64,000 nt of DNA from Palsa-1400 sp036501625 (GCA_036501625.1 DASXZY010000073.1:3911-67910), one strand, 5' to 3'; positions 54,254-64,000 are shown, counted from the stretch's first letter. The notes: generated by a model not told the origin, from the sequence alone. A program made the numbers and translations.

Positions 54254-55653
54254 GGCTCCGGCAATTTCGGCGCCCAGACGACATCGACAATCAAGAACAG
54301 CACCAGCGCCACCGACAGCACGGCGGAAAGTTGCGCCACCGCGCGGCCCAACGGAATTCGCCCTTGGGCCGTCATTTCCATCGGGACGAATAGCATCTCG
54401 TCCGGCCCTGGGAACGGAGCCGAGGCGAGCACCTTGCCATCCGGGGACACGTACTGCGAAATGCCGGAACTGCACACGCGGAAAATCGGAATCCCATATT
54501 CAGCGGCGCGCATGGGCGCGATGCGCGCGTGCATCCGGTGTTCGGCGCCGCCCCAATCGGAGCTGTCCATCGACGGAAAGATCAGCCCTTGCGCGCCTTG
54601 GCGGATTAACTCATCCGCCACGCGGGTATAGCTGGCGTCGTAACAGACGGCAAAGCCGACTTTGCCCCAGGGCGAGTCCCACAAGTTCTGTTCGCGGGAG
54701 GGCAAGCCGTCCTGCATGAATTGCACCGGCACGCATTTGGCCTGGTGGAAGGCCAAATGGCCGTCCGGCGCGAAGACGAAAACGGTGTCAAAATAACGGC
54801 TGGGCGGAACCGGGTCTTCGGCGCCGACGGCCAGCCATTTGTTGTGCTGCTTGCACCAGGCGGGAATGAACGCCGGCACCGGGCCGTCAAATGTATATTC
54901 GCTCAGCACGAAGAGATCGGTTTGCGGGTATTTTCTCAGCGCGGCGTCCAGCGCGGCCTTGACCTGGTCCGGCGGCGAGTTTTCCAACTGGATGCCGGTG
55001 GTGTTCATAGGCTTGACATCTTGCGGTTCCGGGGCGGAGAGCCAGCACGGCACGGTGGAAATGGCTGCCAGGGCCAAGGCGCCGAAAAGCCGTTTCATGC
55101 CGGAGAGCTTCATGAACACACCGGCGTAGGCGGCCCATGCCATGAACACAAAGCCGATGCCATACACGCCGAATCCCGCCATGAAGGAGAGGGCGGAAGA
55201 GTCGGAAAAGGCGTAACCCACGTCCATCCACGAAAAGCGCAGATAATAAAGTTCGCTGCGGGTATATTCCAGGCCGCTCCATAAGAACGGCGCGGAAATT
55301 GCCCACATCATTGGGCCGAATCGAACCAGGCATGCCCTGCCAATGACCAGATAGAGGCCGAGCCATGCCGCCAGCACGCACCAAAGCGTGATGGCCGAGG
55401 CGCCAAAAATCGACCAGAAGAAAGTCAGGTGCGGCACGAAAGACAGCAACCCGATGCCGGCTCCAAAAAGGAAGGTCAGCCTGAAAGTCGCCAGATTGGC
55501 CAATTGCAGCAGGCAAAAAAGAAACGGCAACATCAGCCATGCCAGCGGGGGAAAGAAAAATGCCAGATGAAACGAAACGACCGCGGCGAGCGCAAACCCA
55601 TACGCTCGCGAAATGTTCATTGGAAAGAACGGAATTATAACGGGCGGTTTCAT
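54250..55653 (-). CDS. lnt: Apolipoprotein N-acyltransferase-like protein
   Basis: The 467-residue protein has six or so membrane helices (about residues 12-200) and a C-terminal nitrilase-type domain. Residues that fit the catalytic triad are E252 (VLSEYTF), K306 (FHQAKCVP) and C337 (FAVCYD). The residue two after the cysteine is Asp, where E. coli Lnt has Glu389, and the domain is somewhat shorter than in E. coli (about 510 residues total). Lnt transfers an acyl chain from phosphatidylethanolamine to the N-terminal Cys of lipoproteins and leaves lyso-PE. The neighbours remove exactly that product. Start at 55653, one base after the lplT stop. The triad variation leaves room for a related acyltransferase. 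Confidence 0.85.
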   Translation of the reverse strand: MKPPVIIPFFPMNISRAYGFALAAVVSFHLAFFFPPLAWLMLPFLFCLLQLANLATFRLTFLFGAGIGLLSFVPHLTFFWSIFGASAITLWCVLAAWLGLYLVIGRACLVRFGPMMWAISAPFLWSGLEYTRSELYYLRFSWMDVGYAFSDSSALSFMAGFGVYGIGFVFMAWAAYAGVFMKLSGMKRLFGALALAAISTVPCWLSAPEPQDVKPMNTTGIQLENSPPDQVKAALDAALRKYPQTDLFVLSEYTFDGPVPAFIPAWCKQHNKWLAVGAEDPVPPSRYFDTVFVFAPDGHLAFHQAKCVPVQFMQDGLPSREQNLWDSPWGKVGFAVCYDASYTRVADELIRQGAQGLIFPSMDSSDWGGAEHRMHARIAPMRAAEYGIPIFRVCSSGISQYVSPDGKVLASAPFPGPDEMLFVPMEMTAQGRIPLGRAVAQLSAVLSVALVLFLIVDVVWAPKLPEP

Positions 55654-55654
55654 C

Positions 55655-56899
55655 TCAAATAGTTCGTTCAGGTATCTTCAACCAAATGGCCACTACGGCC
55701 ACAAAAGCCGCTAACACTAACAAAAGCTGCGAAGGATTGAAGCCCTTTTTCACATCGAGATACGCAATCAGGCTGCCGCCAAGCATGGATAAGTTCTCAA
55801 AACCGTTTTGCAGCGCGATGGTTTTGCCCAGCGAATCCTTGTGCGACTCGGCCTGCAACGCGGCGTTGAGCGGGATCAAAAACAGCCCGGCCATCAGGCC
55901 CGTCAAGGCCAGAAGGCAGATCGAGAACGTTTTTGGATAATCCAGCCCATGGCGCACAAGGCTCCCGATGCTGCCCAGCGCGGCAATGCCGGCGGCCAGG
56001 AGCCAGGCGCAGCGCCGCGAAGCGCGCAAATCGCCCACTGGAAAGAGACGGCCCGCCAGCACGCTGCCAGCCATTACGCCCAGCGCCAGCCATAAACCCA
56101 GGAGGCTTACTTCCGTCATTGTCTTAAGATTTAATACCTGCTGGCCCCAAGGTTGAAAGTTCATTTTGAGGACAGCCCCGCAAACCCAAAACAGAGCCGT
56201 GCCCATCAGGACGCGCGCCAGCCGCCTGCTGGAGAACAGAATCGCCAGATTGTGGAAGAACGCGCCCAGGCTGCCTTTGAATTCAACTTGACGATAGGAC
56301 GGCGTGCGCGCCATCAGCAAATTCAGCCCCAGCGAGAGCGCGTAGACACCGGCCGTGATGCAATAACCGGTCAGCAAAGGCAGCTTGTCAAAGGCTGTCG
56401 CGCCGGCGATATTGCCCATCAAAATAGCGACCAGCGTCAGCAATTCAATGGCGCCGTTGGCCTTGACCAGGCGCTCTCGCGGCAGAATCTCCGGCAGAAT
56501 TCCATATTTGGCCGGCGAATACGCGGCCGCGCCGATGCCCACGATGAAATATCCTGCCGCCAGCCAGCTTTTCCCGCCGTTGATGCTCATGGCGGCGGCG
56601 GCCGCGCCGAGGAGCTTGATGAAATTGGCGCCGATCAACCAGCGGTTCTTGGAAAAGCGGTCGTTCAAATAACCGGTCAGCGGCGCCAGGAGCACGTATG
56701 GAACCATCAGCAGGCTGGTGTAATAGATATTGGCCACGCTTTGGTCCTGAGCGGTGATTTGGCCGTTCTTCAATTCGAACATCAATGGCCCCACGATGAG
56801 CATCAGGATAAAATTATCGGCGAAGGCGCTCCAAAACTGGCTCGCCAGCAGCAATGCGTAATTGCGGCGGGCGGGCGCGCTGAGGACGGGGCCGTTCAT
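55655..56899 (-). CDS. lplT: LplT: lysophospholipid transporter (MFS)
   Basis: The 414-residue MFS protein has about 12 helices and typical LplT phrases: LASQFWSAFADNFILMLI at the start, LTGYLNDRFSKNRWLIGANFIK (loop 2-3) and AYSPAKYGILPEILPRERLVKANG around residue 130. LplT flips lysophospholipids from the outer to the inner leaflet of the inner membrane, where Aas re-acylates them. It is the first gene of the lplT-lnt-aas operon, with one base between its stop and the next start. The upstream spacer (56900-57022) also serves the divergent giant gene. Confidence 0.93.
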   Translation of the reverse strand: MNGPVLSAPARRNYALLLASQFWSAFADNFILMLIVGPLMFELKNGQITAQDQSVANIYYTSLLMVPYVLLAPLTGYLNDRFSKNRWLIGANFIKLLGAAAAAMSINGGKSWLAAGYFIVGIGAAAYSPAKYGILPEILPRERLVKANGAIELLTLVAILMGNIAGATAFDKLPLLTGYCITAGVYALSLGLNLLMARTPSYRQVEFKGSLGAFFHNLAILFSSRRLARVLMGTALFWVCGAVLKMNFQPWGQQVLNLKTMTEVSLLGLWLALGVMAGSVLAGRLFPVGDLRASRRCAWLLAAGIAALGSIGSLVRHGLDYPKTFSICLLALTGLMAGLFLIPLNAALQAESHKDSLGKTIALQNGFENLSMLGGSLIAYLDVKKGFNPSQLLLVLAAFVAVVAIWLKIPERTI

Positions 56900-57022
56900 G
56901 CCGATTGCTTAACGCGGCGCGGCGCATCTGGCAAGAATTACCTGTACAGAACGCTTTATTATCTGGCCCAGGGCGCCGGTTGTGATAAAGTTCCCAACCG
57001 TGTGCGCGCCAAGCTAATCGAG

Positions 57023-60000
57023 ATGAAAACCGCCCTCCTGCCCATTGCCTGCGCTCTTTGCGCGATGTCGCAAACGTCCTCCGCCGATCTCAATACCGGC
57101 TTGGTTTCATATTGGCCGCTGGATGCCATCAGCGGGGGCGCCACGCCGGACTTGCTATTGAGCAACAATTTGGCCGTTTTCGGGGGGCCATCCGTGGCGC
57201 CAGGCGTGTTTAGCAACGCGTTTTCGTTCAACGGCTCCAGCCAGTACCTGGACATTGCGCATTCGACAACTCCGACCCGCGGGCTGCCCATTTACGCGGG
57301 CGGGGCTTATTCGATTGCGTTTTGGGTGCGCGGAGCGAGCCAGGTCAATCATTACGTGTTCACCGAAGCCGACACCGCCAACGCCAATCCCATATTCATT
57401 CTCCAAACCGGCAGCGTCTCGCCTTACGGCGGGCAGTTGGATGTGATCATCCGCAACAACAGCGGCACGCTGATCGATCACACGCGGTCGGCCAGCACGG
57501 TCTTCGACGGAAGCTGGCACCATGTTGGCTGGGTGGACAATAATGGAGCCGTCAGCCTTTACGTGGATGGCAAGCTCGACACGGCTAATTTCAATTACAC
57601 ACCCGGCGCGGCCGGTTTGATTCCGTTGAACAATACGGCCGTCGGCGCTCTGGTGCGAACCGGTTCGCCGACGATTAACTTCAACGGCTCGGTCGATGAT
57701 GTGGCGCTTTGGGCGCGCGCGCTCTCCCAAGCGGAAGTGCAATCCATGATGAGCGGTTCCATGCCACTGCCGTTGCGCCCGCCTTCGCCGGCGTTCATAG
57801 CGCCGTTCACGGCCAGCACGAACGCAAGGGGAGATTACGTGATTTTGTCCGGCGCGGCGGCGGAATCGCAGGCGGCGTATCAATGGTTCGAAAACGGGAC
57901 CCTCCTGGCCGGCCAAACGAACTCCACGCTTGGGCCGATTGATACGACAGCCGCCGGCACGAATGTTTACACCATCGAAGCAACCGGGTATGGCGGAACG
58001 GTCACCAATTCAGCGCCCGTAGTCGTGCTGCCGGACGCCGTGCCGAACCTGGCCTCCGGCCTGGTCAATTATTGGCCATTCGACGCGGTCAGCAAATCGT
58101 CCACGCCGGACCTCGCGTCCGGTGACAGCATCCTTCTCAACTCGATGACCGCGGGCAATTTAGTGCCGGGAGTGTTTGGGGAGAGCCTTGATTTCGCGGG
58201 CAGCCCGGAATGCGGCGTGCGCGCCGGGGGCGGCCCCGTCTTCAGCGGAACCAACTACAGTGTTTCCGCCTGGGTGCAGGGCGAGCCGTCAACGCAAGCG
58301 ATTTTTTATGGCGAATCCTCGACCAACGACAGCACGCCGCTTTTTATCCTGAGCACGGCCGGCCCCAGTTCTGGCGCATTGGATGTCCTCGTCCGAAACG
58401 ATGCCAATGTCGCTCTTCTTGACAATTTAACATCCGCGCAAACGGTCTTCGATGGCGCCTGGCATCACATCGTGTGGGTGGATCAAAATGGGCGGGCCAT
58501 GCTCTACGTCGATGGAGCGCTGGACCCGGTCTCATTCAGCTACACGCGGGCGGGCGCGTTCCCGCTGACGACCAGTTGCGTGGGAGCGCTGGTGCGAGCC
58601 GCGGTAAACGATTATTTCGCGGGCGCCGTGGATGACTTGGCCGTCTGGAACCGGCGGCTGAGTTATGCCGAGATTCAACAATTGCAGACGAACTCCGTCG
58701 AAGCTCCCGCGGAGAACACGAATGCGCCCGTGTTGCTGGCGGCCAGTTCCGCCGGCCTGAACCAGGTGCAAGTTGTGTTGTCGGCGCCGGTCACGCCGGC
58801 ATCGGCCACGAATCCGGCCAACTATTCCCTAACCGGCCCCGGCGGCATTGTGCCAGTCATCAACGCGGGGCTGGATGCGTCACATAAGGCCATCGGGCTG
58901 GGCGTCGGCGGCATGAGCGCGGCAACCGCCTACATACTGACAGTCAACAATTTGACAAACGAGTTCGCGCCTTCCGCGGTTATAGCCGCCAATTCCACCA
59001 TTGGTTTTGCGGCCAGCCTCTACGCGCCGGAGGCCATTGGCATTTCACCGGCCTCGGGCGGGCAATTGCCTGGCTCGAATGGGGTGGCCCTCACTTCCAC
59101 CGGCGGCGACATTGGGGGCGCCGCCGACCAGTTTGAATATAGTTGCGTGCCGGTGAGCGGCAATTTTGATTTTACTGTCAATCTGACGAGCCTTGGGATG
59201 TCCGACGTTTGGGCGAAGGGCGGCTTAATGGCGCGCGAATCGCTCGCTGCCAATGCGCGCTTCGCCGCCTCGCTGGCCACGCCCGGCATGAGCGGGGCGG
59301 TGTTTGAATTCCGCGACCCCACCAACAGCGCGGCCGTCCGCGCCGGCAGTTTTCCTGTCAATTATCCAGATACGTGGCTCCGCCTCAGCCGCGCGGGCAA
59401 TGTCTTCACCGCCTATGCCAGTTACGATGGCGCGGCCTGGACTCAAACGGGCAGCGAGGCCATTTCCATGCCGCCTAAAATTTATTTCGGCATGGCCGCG
59501 AGCAGCCATAACGCGACTGAATCCACAACCGCGCGATTCATCAATCCGGTTCCGGCCGGCACGAACGCGGTCATCGGCGGCACGGCCAATCCGCACGAAC
59601 CGCTCGGCCCATGCAGCCGCAAAACCGGCATCGTCTTTTCGGAAATCATGTGGAAACCCGCGCCGCGCGCCGACGGCAACAATCTGGAGTTCGTGGAACT
59701 TAACAATACCACGCCCTACTTTCACGACATCAGCGGCTATCAGATCGTTTGCGCGGACATGAATTATACCATTCCGCCGGGAACGATTCTGGCTGGCGGC
59801 GCTTTTCTGGCGCTGGCGGCTTCGCCCGGCAGCATCGAAAGCGTCTATGGCATCACCAATGTTCTCGGGCCCTACACGGGCAGCCTGAAAAAATCCGAGA
59901 CGCTCGAACTGCTGGACGAGCAGGGGGCGGTATTGTTGACGGTGCCTTATACCGGCGCATATCCCTGGCCGGTCGCGACCGATGCCACGGGCCATTCGCT

Positions 60001-63000
60001 GGTTCTGGCGTATCCATCCTACGGCGAAGGAGACCCGCGCGCGTGGGACATCAGCGACATCGTGGGCGGTTCGCCGGGTGTCATGGAAACATTTCATCCC
60101 AGCGCGCTGCGCGGCGTTGTCATCAATGAAATTCTCGCGCACTCCGAAAATCCGGCTGTGCCGCAGTTTGTGGAGCTTTACAATCACAGCGCGGTCAATG
60201 TTGATTTGACGGGCTGCATCCTCACGGACGACTTCGCCACCAACAAATTCGTCATTCCTTCCGGCACGACGGTGGGGCCGGACGGATACGTCTCCTTTAG
60301 CCAAGGGCAATTGGGTTTCACGCTCAACGGCGCCGGCGAGACGCTCTATTTTATCAACCCGGACGGCAGCCGGGTGCTCGACGCGGTGCAATTTGAGGCG
60401 CAGGCCGACGGCGTTTCCCTGGGCCGCTGGCCCAATGGCGCGAATGACTTTTATCCAATGGCGGCGCCCACACCTGGCGCGGCCAACAGCGCCATTCAGA
60501 TTGGCGCGGTGGCGATCAACGAGTTGATGTACGATCCCATCAGCGGCAACGACGATGACCAGTACATCGAGCTTTACAATCAAAGCTCCAACGCCGTCAG
60601 CGTGGCGAATTGGCAATTCACGGCAGGTGTTAGTTTTACATTCCCGGCTAATGCCGCGATACCCGCCGGCGGTTATCTGGTGGTGGCGCGCAATCAAACT
60701 AATCTTTTCGGCAGCTACACCAATCTCAACAGCGTCAATACCGTTGGCAATTATACGGGCAAATTGTCGCACAACGGCGAGCGCGTGGCGCTGGCAATGC
60801 CGCAATCGCTCCACGGAACGAACACCATTTACGTCGTGCAGGACGAGGTGACTTACGGCGCCGGCGGGCGCTGGGGCCAGTGGTCCTCCGGCGGCGGCAG
60901 CAGCCTGGAACTCATCGACCCGCATTCCAATCACCGCCTGGCCGCCAATTGGGCCGACAGCGATGAGACTCAAAAATCCGCCTGGACCAACGTTCAAAGC
61001 ACCAGCGTGCTGGAGTACGGCGCCAACTTCGAGAGTTCCATCGCGCACGCGCAGATCGGCCTGCTCGATACCGGCGAGTGCCTGGTGGACAACATCGAAG
61101 TGGATGACGCCCATGGAGCCAATTATGTTACCAATTCAACTTTTGAATCGGGTTTGAGCAACTGGCTGTTGCAAGGATGCATGGTGCGGTCGAGTTTGGA
61201 GAACACTGGCTGCCAAAGCGCGCATTCGTTGCACATTCGATGCACGGACCGCTTGTGGACGGGCGACAATTCCTGCCAGGTCCCGATCAACGTCAACTCG
61301 TTTGTCAGCAATTCTCTCGTCACGCTGAAATTCGAGGCGCGCTGGCTGCATGGCTGGCCGGAAGCAGTGCTCCGGCTGAACGGAAATTGGGAGGAAGCAG
61401 CGGGACGCCTGCCGGTGCCGCGAAATCTCGGCACGCCGGGCGCGCCCAACAGCGCTCGCGTCACCAACGCCGGGCCGGCCATTTACAATGTGACCCATTC
61501 GCCCTCGGTGCCGGCCGCCGGGCAGGCCGTCGTGGTGACGGCGCAAGTGCATGATCCCGACGGGCTGCAAAGCATGGTCCTGAAATACCGCGTCGATCCC
61601 GCCACCACCTACACGACCATTCCCATGCGGGACGATGCCCTTGGGGCGGACGTGATCGCGCGGGATGGAATTTACAGCGCGTCGATACCCGGCCAGAAAG
61701 CGGGCGCGATCGTGGCGTTTTACATTTCCGCGGCGGACAATCCGGGGGCAACGACGCGCTTTCCGGCATTGACCAGCAATAACGCGCCTGTGCAGGAATG
61801 CCTCGTCATGTTCGGCGATGGGAATCCGGGAGGCAGCTTTGGCGTTTACCATTTGTGGGTCACCCAGGCCAACGCAACGCGCTGGTCCAACCTGGGGCCA
61901 TTGAGCAACGAATTCATGGACGGCACATTTGTCAATAATAACCGGGTCATCTACAACATGTCCGCCCGCTTCGCCGGCAGCCCTTCCCATCAAAGCTTCA
62001 ACACGCCCAACGGAAACCTCTGCCATTACAAATGGGAATTTAACGACGATGACAAGTTTCTGGGCGCGACCGATTTCAACAAAATCCACCAACCCGGCAA
62101 CAGCCCGGGGGACGATGGCAGCCTGCAGCGGGAGCAGACGGCTTACACGTTTCTGCGCGCGCTGGGGCAGCCCTGGCTCTACCGGCGTTATGTCGTGGTC
62201 TTTGTCAACGGCAGCCAGCGCGGCACGTTGATGGAGGACACCCAGGCGCCTGGCAGCGACGTGGTCAAGGAGCACTTTCCCAATGACAGCGATGGCTTCC
62301 TCTACAAAATGCAGCCGTGGACGGAATTCGGCCCCGCCACGACCTCGCCGTTTTCGTTTGAATCCTTTTGCAATATCATGCCCTACGTGAGCTTTAATGG
62401 GCAGAAGAAGGCATCGCGTTACCGCTATATGTTTGACATTCGCCGCACGCCGGACTCGGACAACAACTTCACCAACGTTTTCTCGCTGGTCGATGCCGCC
62501 AGTTCTTACGTAACGGCCAACTACGCGGCCAGCATGGAGGGCATGGCGAACATGGAGAATTGGATGCAGGTTTTCGCGGCCAATCACGCCGCCGGGAACC
62601 GGGACGTTTTTGGCGCCTTGACGGCGCAGAATCTCTACAGTTACATCGGCCAATTGGGCACGCCTTTTACGCTTTTGATGTGGGACTTCAATTACGTTTT
62701 GGATCATGGCGAGTGGGCGCCGGGGCAGAATCTTTTTACGACCAATCCGCAGGACCCCGACACGGCCCAGATATATACAAACGTGACTTTTCGCCGCATG
62801 TACTGGCGCGCGCTGGGGGAATTGGCGAACGGCCCTCTGCTCGTGGCCAATACCGCGCCGCTGTGCAACGCGAAATACAACGCGTTCGCGGCCGACGGTT
62901 TCAACGTTGAAAACCCCAACGCCGCCATGCTGCCGTGGATTGGCCAGGCGCAGGCGAGCATCGCCTCCCAGCTTGCGGCGGTGGATGCCGCCAGTTTCAC

Positions 63001-64000
63001 CGTCAACCCTTCGGTCATTGTCAACAGTGGCGTGGCGTACATCAGCGGCGTGGCGCCGGTGGCGGTCAGCACGATTTTCGTGAACGGGGCGCAATGGACT
63101 TTGAACTGGACGAGCCTGACCAATTGGAGAGTGTCGCTGCCGCTGGGGGCGGGCACGAATTATTTGACTGTGGAGGGGATTGGGCGCAACGGGCTGCCCA
63201 TCGCCGGCGATAGCAACAGCGTGACGGTTGTTAACAGCGCGGCCGCGGCGCCTCCGGCCGGGTTCGTCGTTATCAATGAGGTCATGAGCCAGCCTGCCGT
63301 TTCCAACGCGGAATATTTGGAGTTGTACAATAATTCCACCAGCAACGCTTTCGATTTGTCGAACTGGCAATTGCCGGCGCTGGGGTACACGTTTCCGGAA
63401 GGAGCGTGGATTGGGCCTAATTCGTACATGGTTCTGGCATCCAACCGCGCTGCCTTCGCCGCCGCGTATGGAGCAACCATTCCGGTATTTGACACATTCA
63501 GCGGCGCGCTCGCGCCCGGGCAGTTGCTTTCGCTGACAGAACCAAGCGGCGGCAGCAATGTGCCCGTCGCGCAGGTGCTCTTCGACGACGCCGCGCCCTG
63601 GCCGTCCAGCACCGGCGGCGTGTCGTTGCAATTGGTTGATTCGCATCAGGACAATTGGCGGGAGGGAAACTGGCGCACGGGAAGCCCCTCCTTCACGCCC
63701 GGCGCATCCAACAGCGTGGCGGCCATTTTGCCGCCGTTTCCGGCGTTGTGGATTAATGAAGTGGAACCGGACAATTTGACGGGCATCACCAACAGCGCCG
63801 GGCAGCACGCGCCCTGGCTGGAGCTTTACAATCCCGGCTCCAACGCCATCATGCTGACGAATCTGTATTTGACTGCCACTTATGCGAATCTAACGAATTG
63901 GGCGTTCCCGCCCGGAGCCGTGATCGCGCCCGGACAATTCCTGGTCATTTTCGCCGACGGCCAAACCAATCTCTCCACGCTGTCCCAATTGCACACCAGC
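57023..64000 (+). CDS. Giant secreted LamG / lamin-tail / CotH-like protein (3' end beyond window)
   Basis: One reading frame of 2,326 codons runs from ATG 57023 to the right edge without a stop. It begins with a signal peptide (MKTALLPIACALCAMSQTSSA). LamG domains lie at about residues 25-235 and 345-560, then an Ig/DUF1080-like stretch. Lamin-tail domains lie near 869, 1028 and 1163, each with the phrase INE-(I/L)-(M/L) and an FVEL-(Y/N)-N strand. A carbohydrate-binding-like segment sits near 1366 and an Ig-like domain near 1485. A CotH-kinase-like region spans about 1606-1912 (YHLWVTQANATRW, FLRALGQPWLYRRYVVVFVNG, MEDTQ). Two more lamin-tail domains lie near 2080 and 2243. The module order is known from verrucomicrobial surface proteins. 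Kinase activity is possible but not shown. Confidence 0.9.
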   Translation, partial: MKTALLPIACALCAMSQTSSADLNTGLVSYWPLDAISGGATPDLLLSNNLAVFGGPSVAPGVFSNAFSFNGSSQYLDIAHSTTPTRGLPIYAGGAYSIAFWVRGASQVNHYVFTEADTANANPIFILQTGSVSPYGGQLDVIIRNNSGTLIDHTRSASTVFDGSWHHVGWVDNNGAVSLYVDGKLDTANFNYTPGAAGLIPLNNTAVGALVRTGSPTINFNGSVDDVALWARALSQAEVQSMMSGSMPLPLRPPSPAFIAPFTASTNARGDYVILSGAAAESQAAYQWFENGTLLAGQTNSTLGPIDTTAAGTNVYTIEATGYGGTVTNSAPVVVLPDAVPNLASGLVNYWPFDAVSKSSTPDLASGDSILLNSMTAGNLVPGVFGESLDFAGSPECGVRAGGGPVFSGTNYSVSAWVQGEPSTQAIFYGESSTNDSTPLFILSTAGPSSGALDVLVRNDANVALLDNLTSAQTVFDGAWHHIVWVDQNGRAMLYVDGALDPVSFSYTRAGAFPLTTSCVGALVRAAVNDYFAGAVDDLAVWNRRLSYAEIQQLQTNSVEAPAENTNAPVLLAASSAGLNQVQVVLSAPVTPASATNPANYSLTGPGGIVPVINAGLDASHKAIGLGVGGMSAATAYILTVNNLTNEFAPSAVIAANSTIGFAASLYAPEAIGISPASGGQLPGSNGVALTSTGGDIGGAADQFEYSCVPVSGNFDFTVNLTSLGMSDVWAKGGLMARESLAANARFAASLATPGMSGAVFEFRDPTNSAAVRAGSFPVNYPDTWLRLSRAGNVFTAYASYDGAAWTQTGSEAISMPPKIYFGMAASSHNATESTTARFINPVPAGTNAVIGGTANPHEPLGPCSRKTGIVFSEIMWKPAPRADGNNLEFVELNNTTPYFHDISGYQIVCADMNYTIPPGTILAGGAFLALAASPGSIESVYGITNVLGPYTGSLKKSETLELLDEQGAVLLTVPYTGAYPWPVATDATGHSLVLAYPSYGEGDPRAWDISDIVGGSPGVMETFHPSALRGVVINEILAHSENPAVPQFVELYNHSAVNVDLTGCILTDDFATNKFVIPSGTTVGPDGYVSFSQGQLGFTLNGAGETLYFINPDGSRVLDAVQFEAQADGVSLGRWPNGANDFYPMAAPTPGAANSAIQIGAVAINELMYDPISGNDDDQYIELYNQSSNAVSVANWQFTAGVSFTFPANAAIPAGGYLVVARNQTNLFGSYTNLNSVNTVGNYTGKLSHNGERVALAMPQSLHGTNTIYVVQDEVTYGAGGRWGQWSSGGGSSLELIDPHSNHRLAANWADSDETQKSAWTNVQSTSVLEYGANFESSIAHAQIGLLDTGECLVDNIEVDDAHGANYVTNSTFESGLSNWLLQGCMVRSSLENTGCQSAHSLHIRCTDRLWTGDNSCQVPINVNSFVSNSLVTLKFEARWLHGWPEAVLRLNGNWEEAAGRLPVPRNLGTPGAPNSARVTNAGPAIYNVTHSPSVPAAGQAVVVTAQVHDPDGLQSMVLKYRVDPATTYTTIPMRDDALGADVIARDGIYSASIPGQKAGAIVAFYISAADNPGATTRFPALTSNNAPVQECLVMFGDGNPGGSFGVYHLWVTQANATRWSNLGPLSNEFMDGTFVNNNRVIYNMSARFAGSPSHQSFNTPNGNLCHYKWEFNDDDKFLGATDFNKIHQPGNSPGDDGSLQREQTAYTFLRALGQPWLYRRYVVVFVNGSQRGTLMEDTQAPGSDVVKEHFPNDSDGFLYKMQPWTEFGPATTSPFSFESFCNIMPYVSFNGQKKASRYRYMFDIRRTPDSDNNFTNVFSLVDAASSYVTANYAASMEGMANMENWMQVFAANHAAGNRDVFGALTAQNLYSYIGQLGTPFTLLMWDFNYVLDHGEWAPGQNLFTTNPQDPDTAQIYTNVTFRRMYWRALGELANGPLLVANTAPLCNAKYNAFAADGFNVENPNAAMLPWIGQAQASIASQLAAVDAASFTVNPSVIVNSGVAYISGVAPVAVSTIFVNGAQWTLNWTSLTNWRVSLPLGAGTNYLTVEGIGRNGLPIAGDSNSVTVVNSAAAAPPAGFVVINEVMSQPAVSNAEYLELYNNSTSNAFDLSNWQLPALGYTFPEGAWIGPNSYMVLASNRAAFAAAYGATIPVFDTFSGALAPGQLLSLTEPSGGSNVPVAQVLFDDAAPWPSSTGGVSLQLVDSHQDNWREGNWRTGSPSFTPGASNSVAAILPPFPALWINEVEPDNLTGITNSAGQHAPWLELYNPGSNAIMLTNLYLTATYANLTNWAFPPGAVIAPGQFLVIFADGQTNLSTLSQLHTS

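Noticed and set aside
59225..61114. 629-codon open frame on the minus strand
   Set aside because: It is a shadow of the same giant gene without recognisable domains.
61136..63808. 890-codon open frame on the minus strand
   Set aside because: It is a shadow of the giant LamG/lamin-tail gene; the plus frame shows recognisable domains, the minus frame is only Arg/His/Gly-rich.
1..64000. CRISPR arrays
   Set aside because: No regularly spaced direct repeats of 25-40 bases were seen; the only tandem repeat is the protein-coding one at 48178-48840.

Overview
The window looks like a chromosomal segment of a free-living, polysaccharide-degrading member of the Verrucomicrobiota (Pedosphaera/Limisphaerales type). 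This rests on the gene content. There are two DUF1501 plus DUF1549/DUF1553 (PSCyt) gene pairs. There are many large secreted LamG, lamin-tail, Asp-box and WD40 proteins, and a type II secretion-like pseudopilin carrying an H-X9-DG motif. Ser/Thr kinase-WD40 fusions, a reg_prop/Y_Y_Y sensor kinase and a DUF4838 protein fit the same picture. The assignment is an inference; no rRNA gene is present.

Layout. Positions 1-5295 (minus strand) hold jetA, jetB and nearly all of jetC of a type I Wadjet anti-plasmid system; jetD would lie beyond the left edge. A tyrosine recombinase (5495-6973) and an intact tRNA-Ser(CGA) (7057-7146) follow, so this end looks like one border of an integrated defence island. 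Positions 7172-12270 carry a GH5-like glycosidase next to a two-component system (NarL-type regulator and propeller sensor kinase). Positions 12362-18247 carry a LamG protein with a strong terminator, a pseudopilin and an Asp-box protein. Positions 18326-22657 form a PSCyt / DUF1501 / WD40 operon. A serine hydrolase, a catalase remnant and a secreted deacetylase-like protein follow up to 26387.

Positions 26552-29263 form an ECF sigma operon, followed by a Tat-exported aldo/keto reductase (29340) and a kinase-WD40 protein (30308-33685). Positions 33724-36559 hold a promoter, a 66-residue very basic peptide gene and a three-part glycosyltransferase; an MFS transporter follows. An arylsulfotransferase (38133-39977) and a second DUF1501/PSCyt pair (40198-44453) come next. 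Positions 45095-49017 hold a GH57 branching enzyme, a small membrane protein and an Ala-Lys-Pro-repeat DUF4912 protein. A DUF4838 secreted protein lies at 49233-51023. Two copies of a roughly 200-bp dispersed repeat lie at 44554-44779 and 51247-51452.

Positions 52112-56899 are a tightly packed lplT-lnt-aas operon that would couple lipoprotein N-acylation to lysophospholipid recovery and re-acylation. From 57023 to the right edge runs one open frame of more than 2,300 codons with LamG, lamin-tail and CotH-like modules.

The points most worth following up are these: the peptide plus triple glycosyltransferase unit; the lnt gene inside an lplT-aas operon; the dispersed repeat; a similar C-terminal tail on three otherwise unrelated secreted proteins; and the tRNA-linked Wadjet island.
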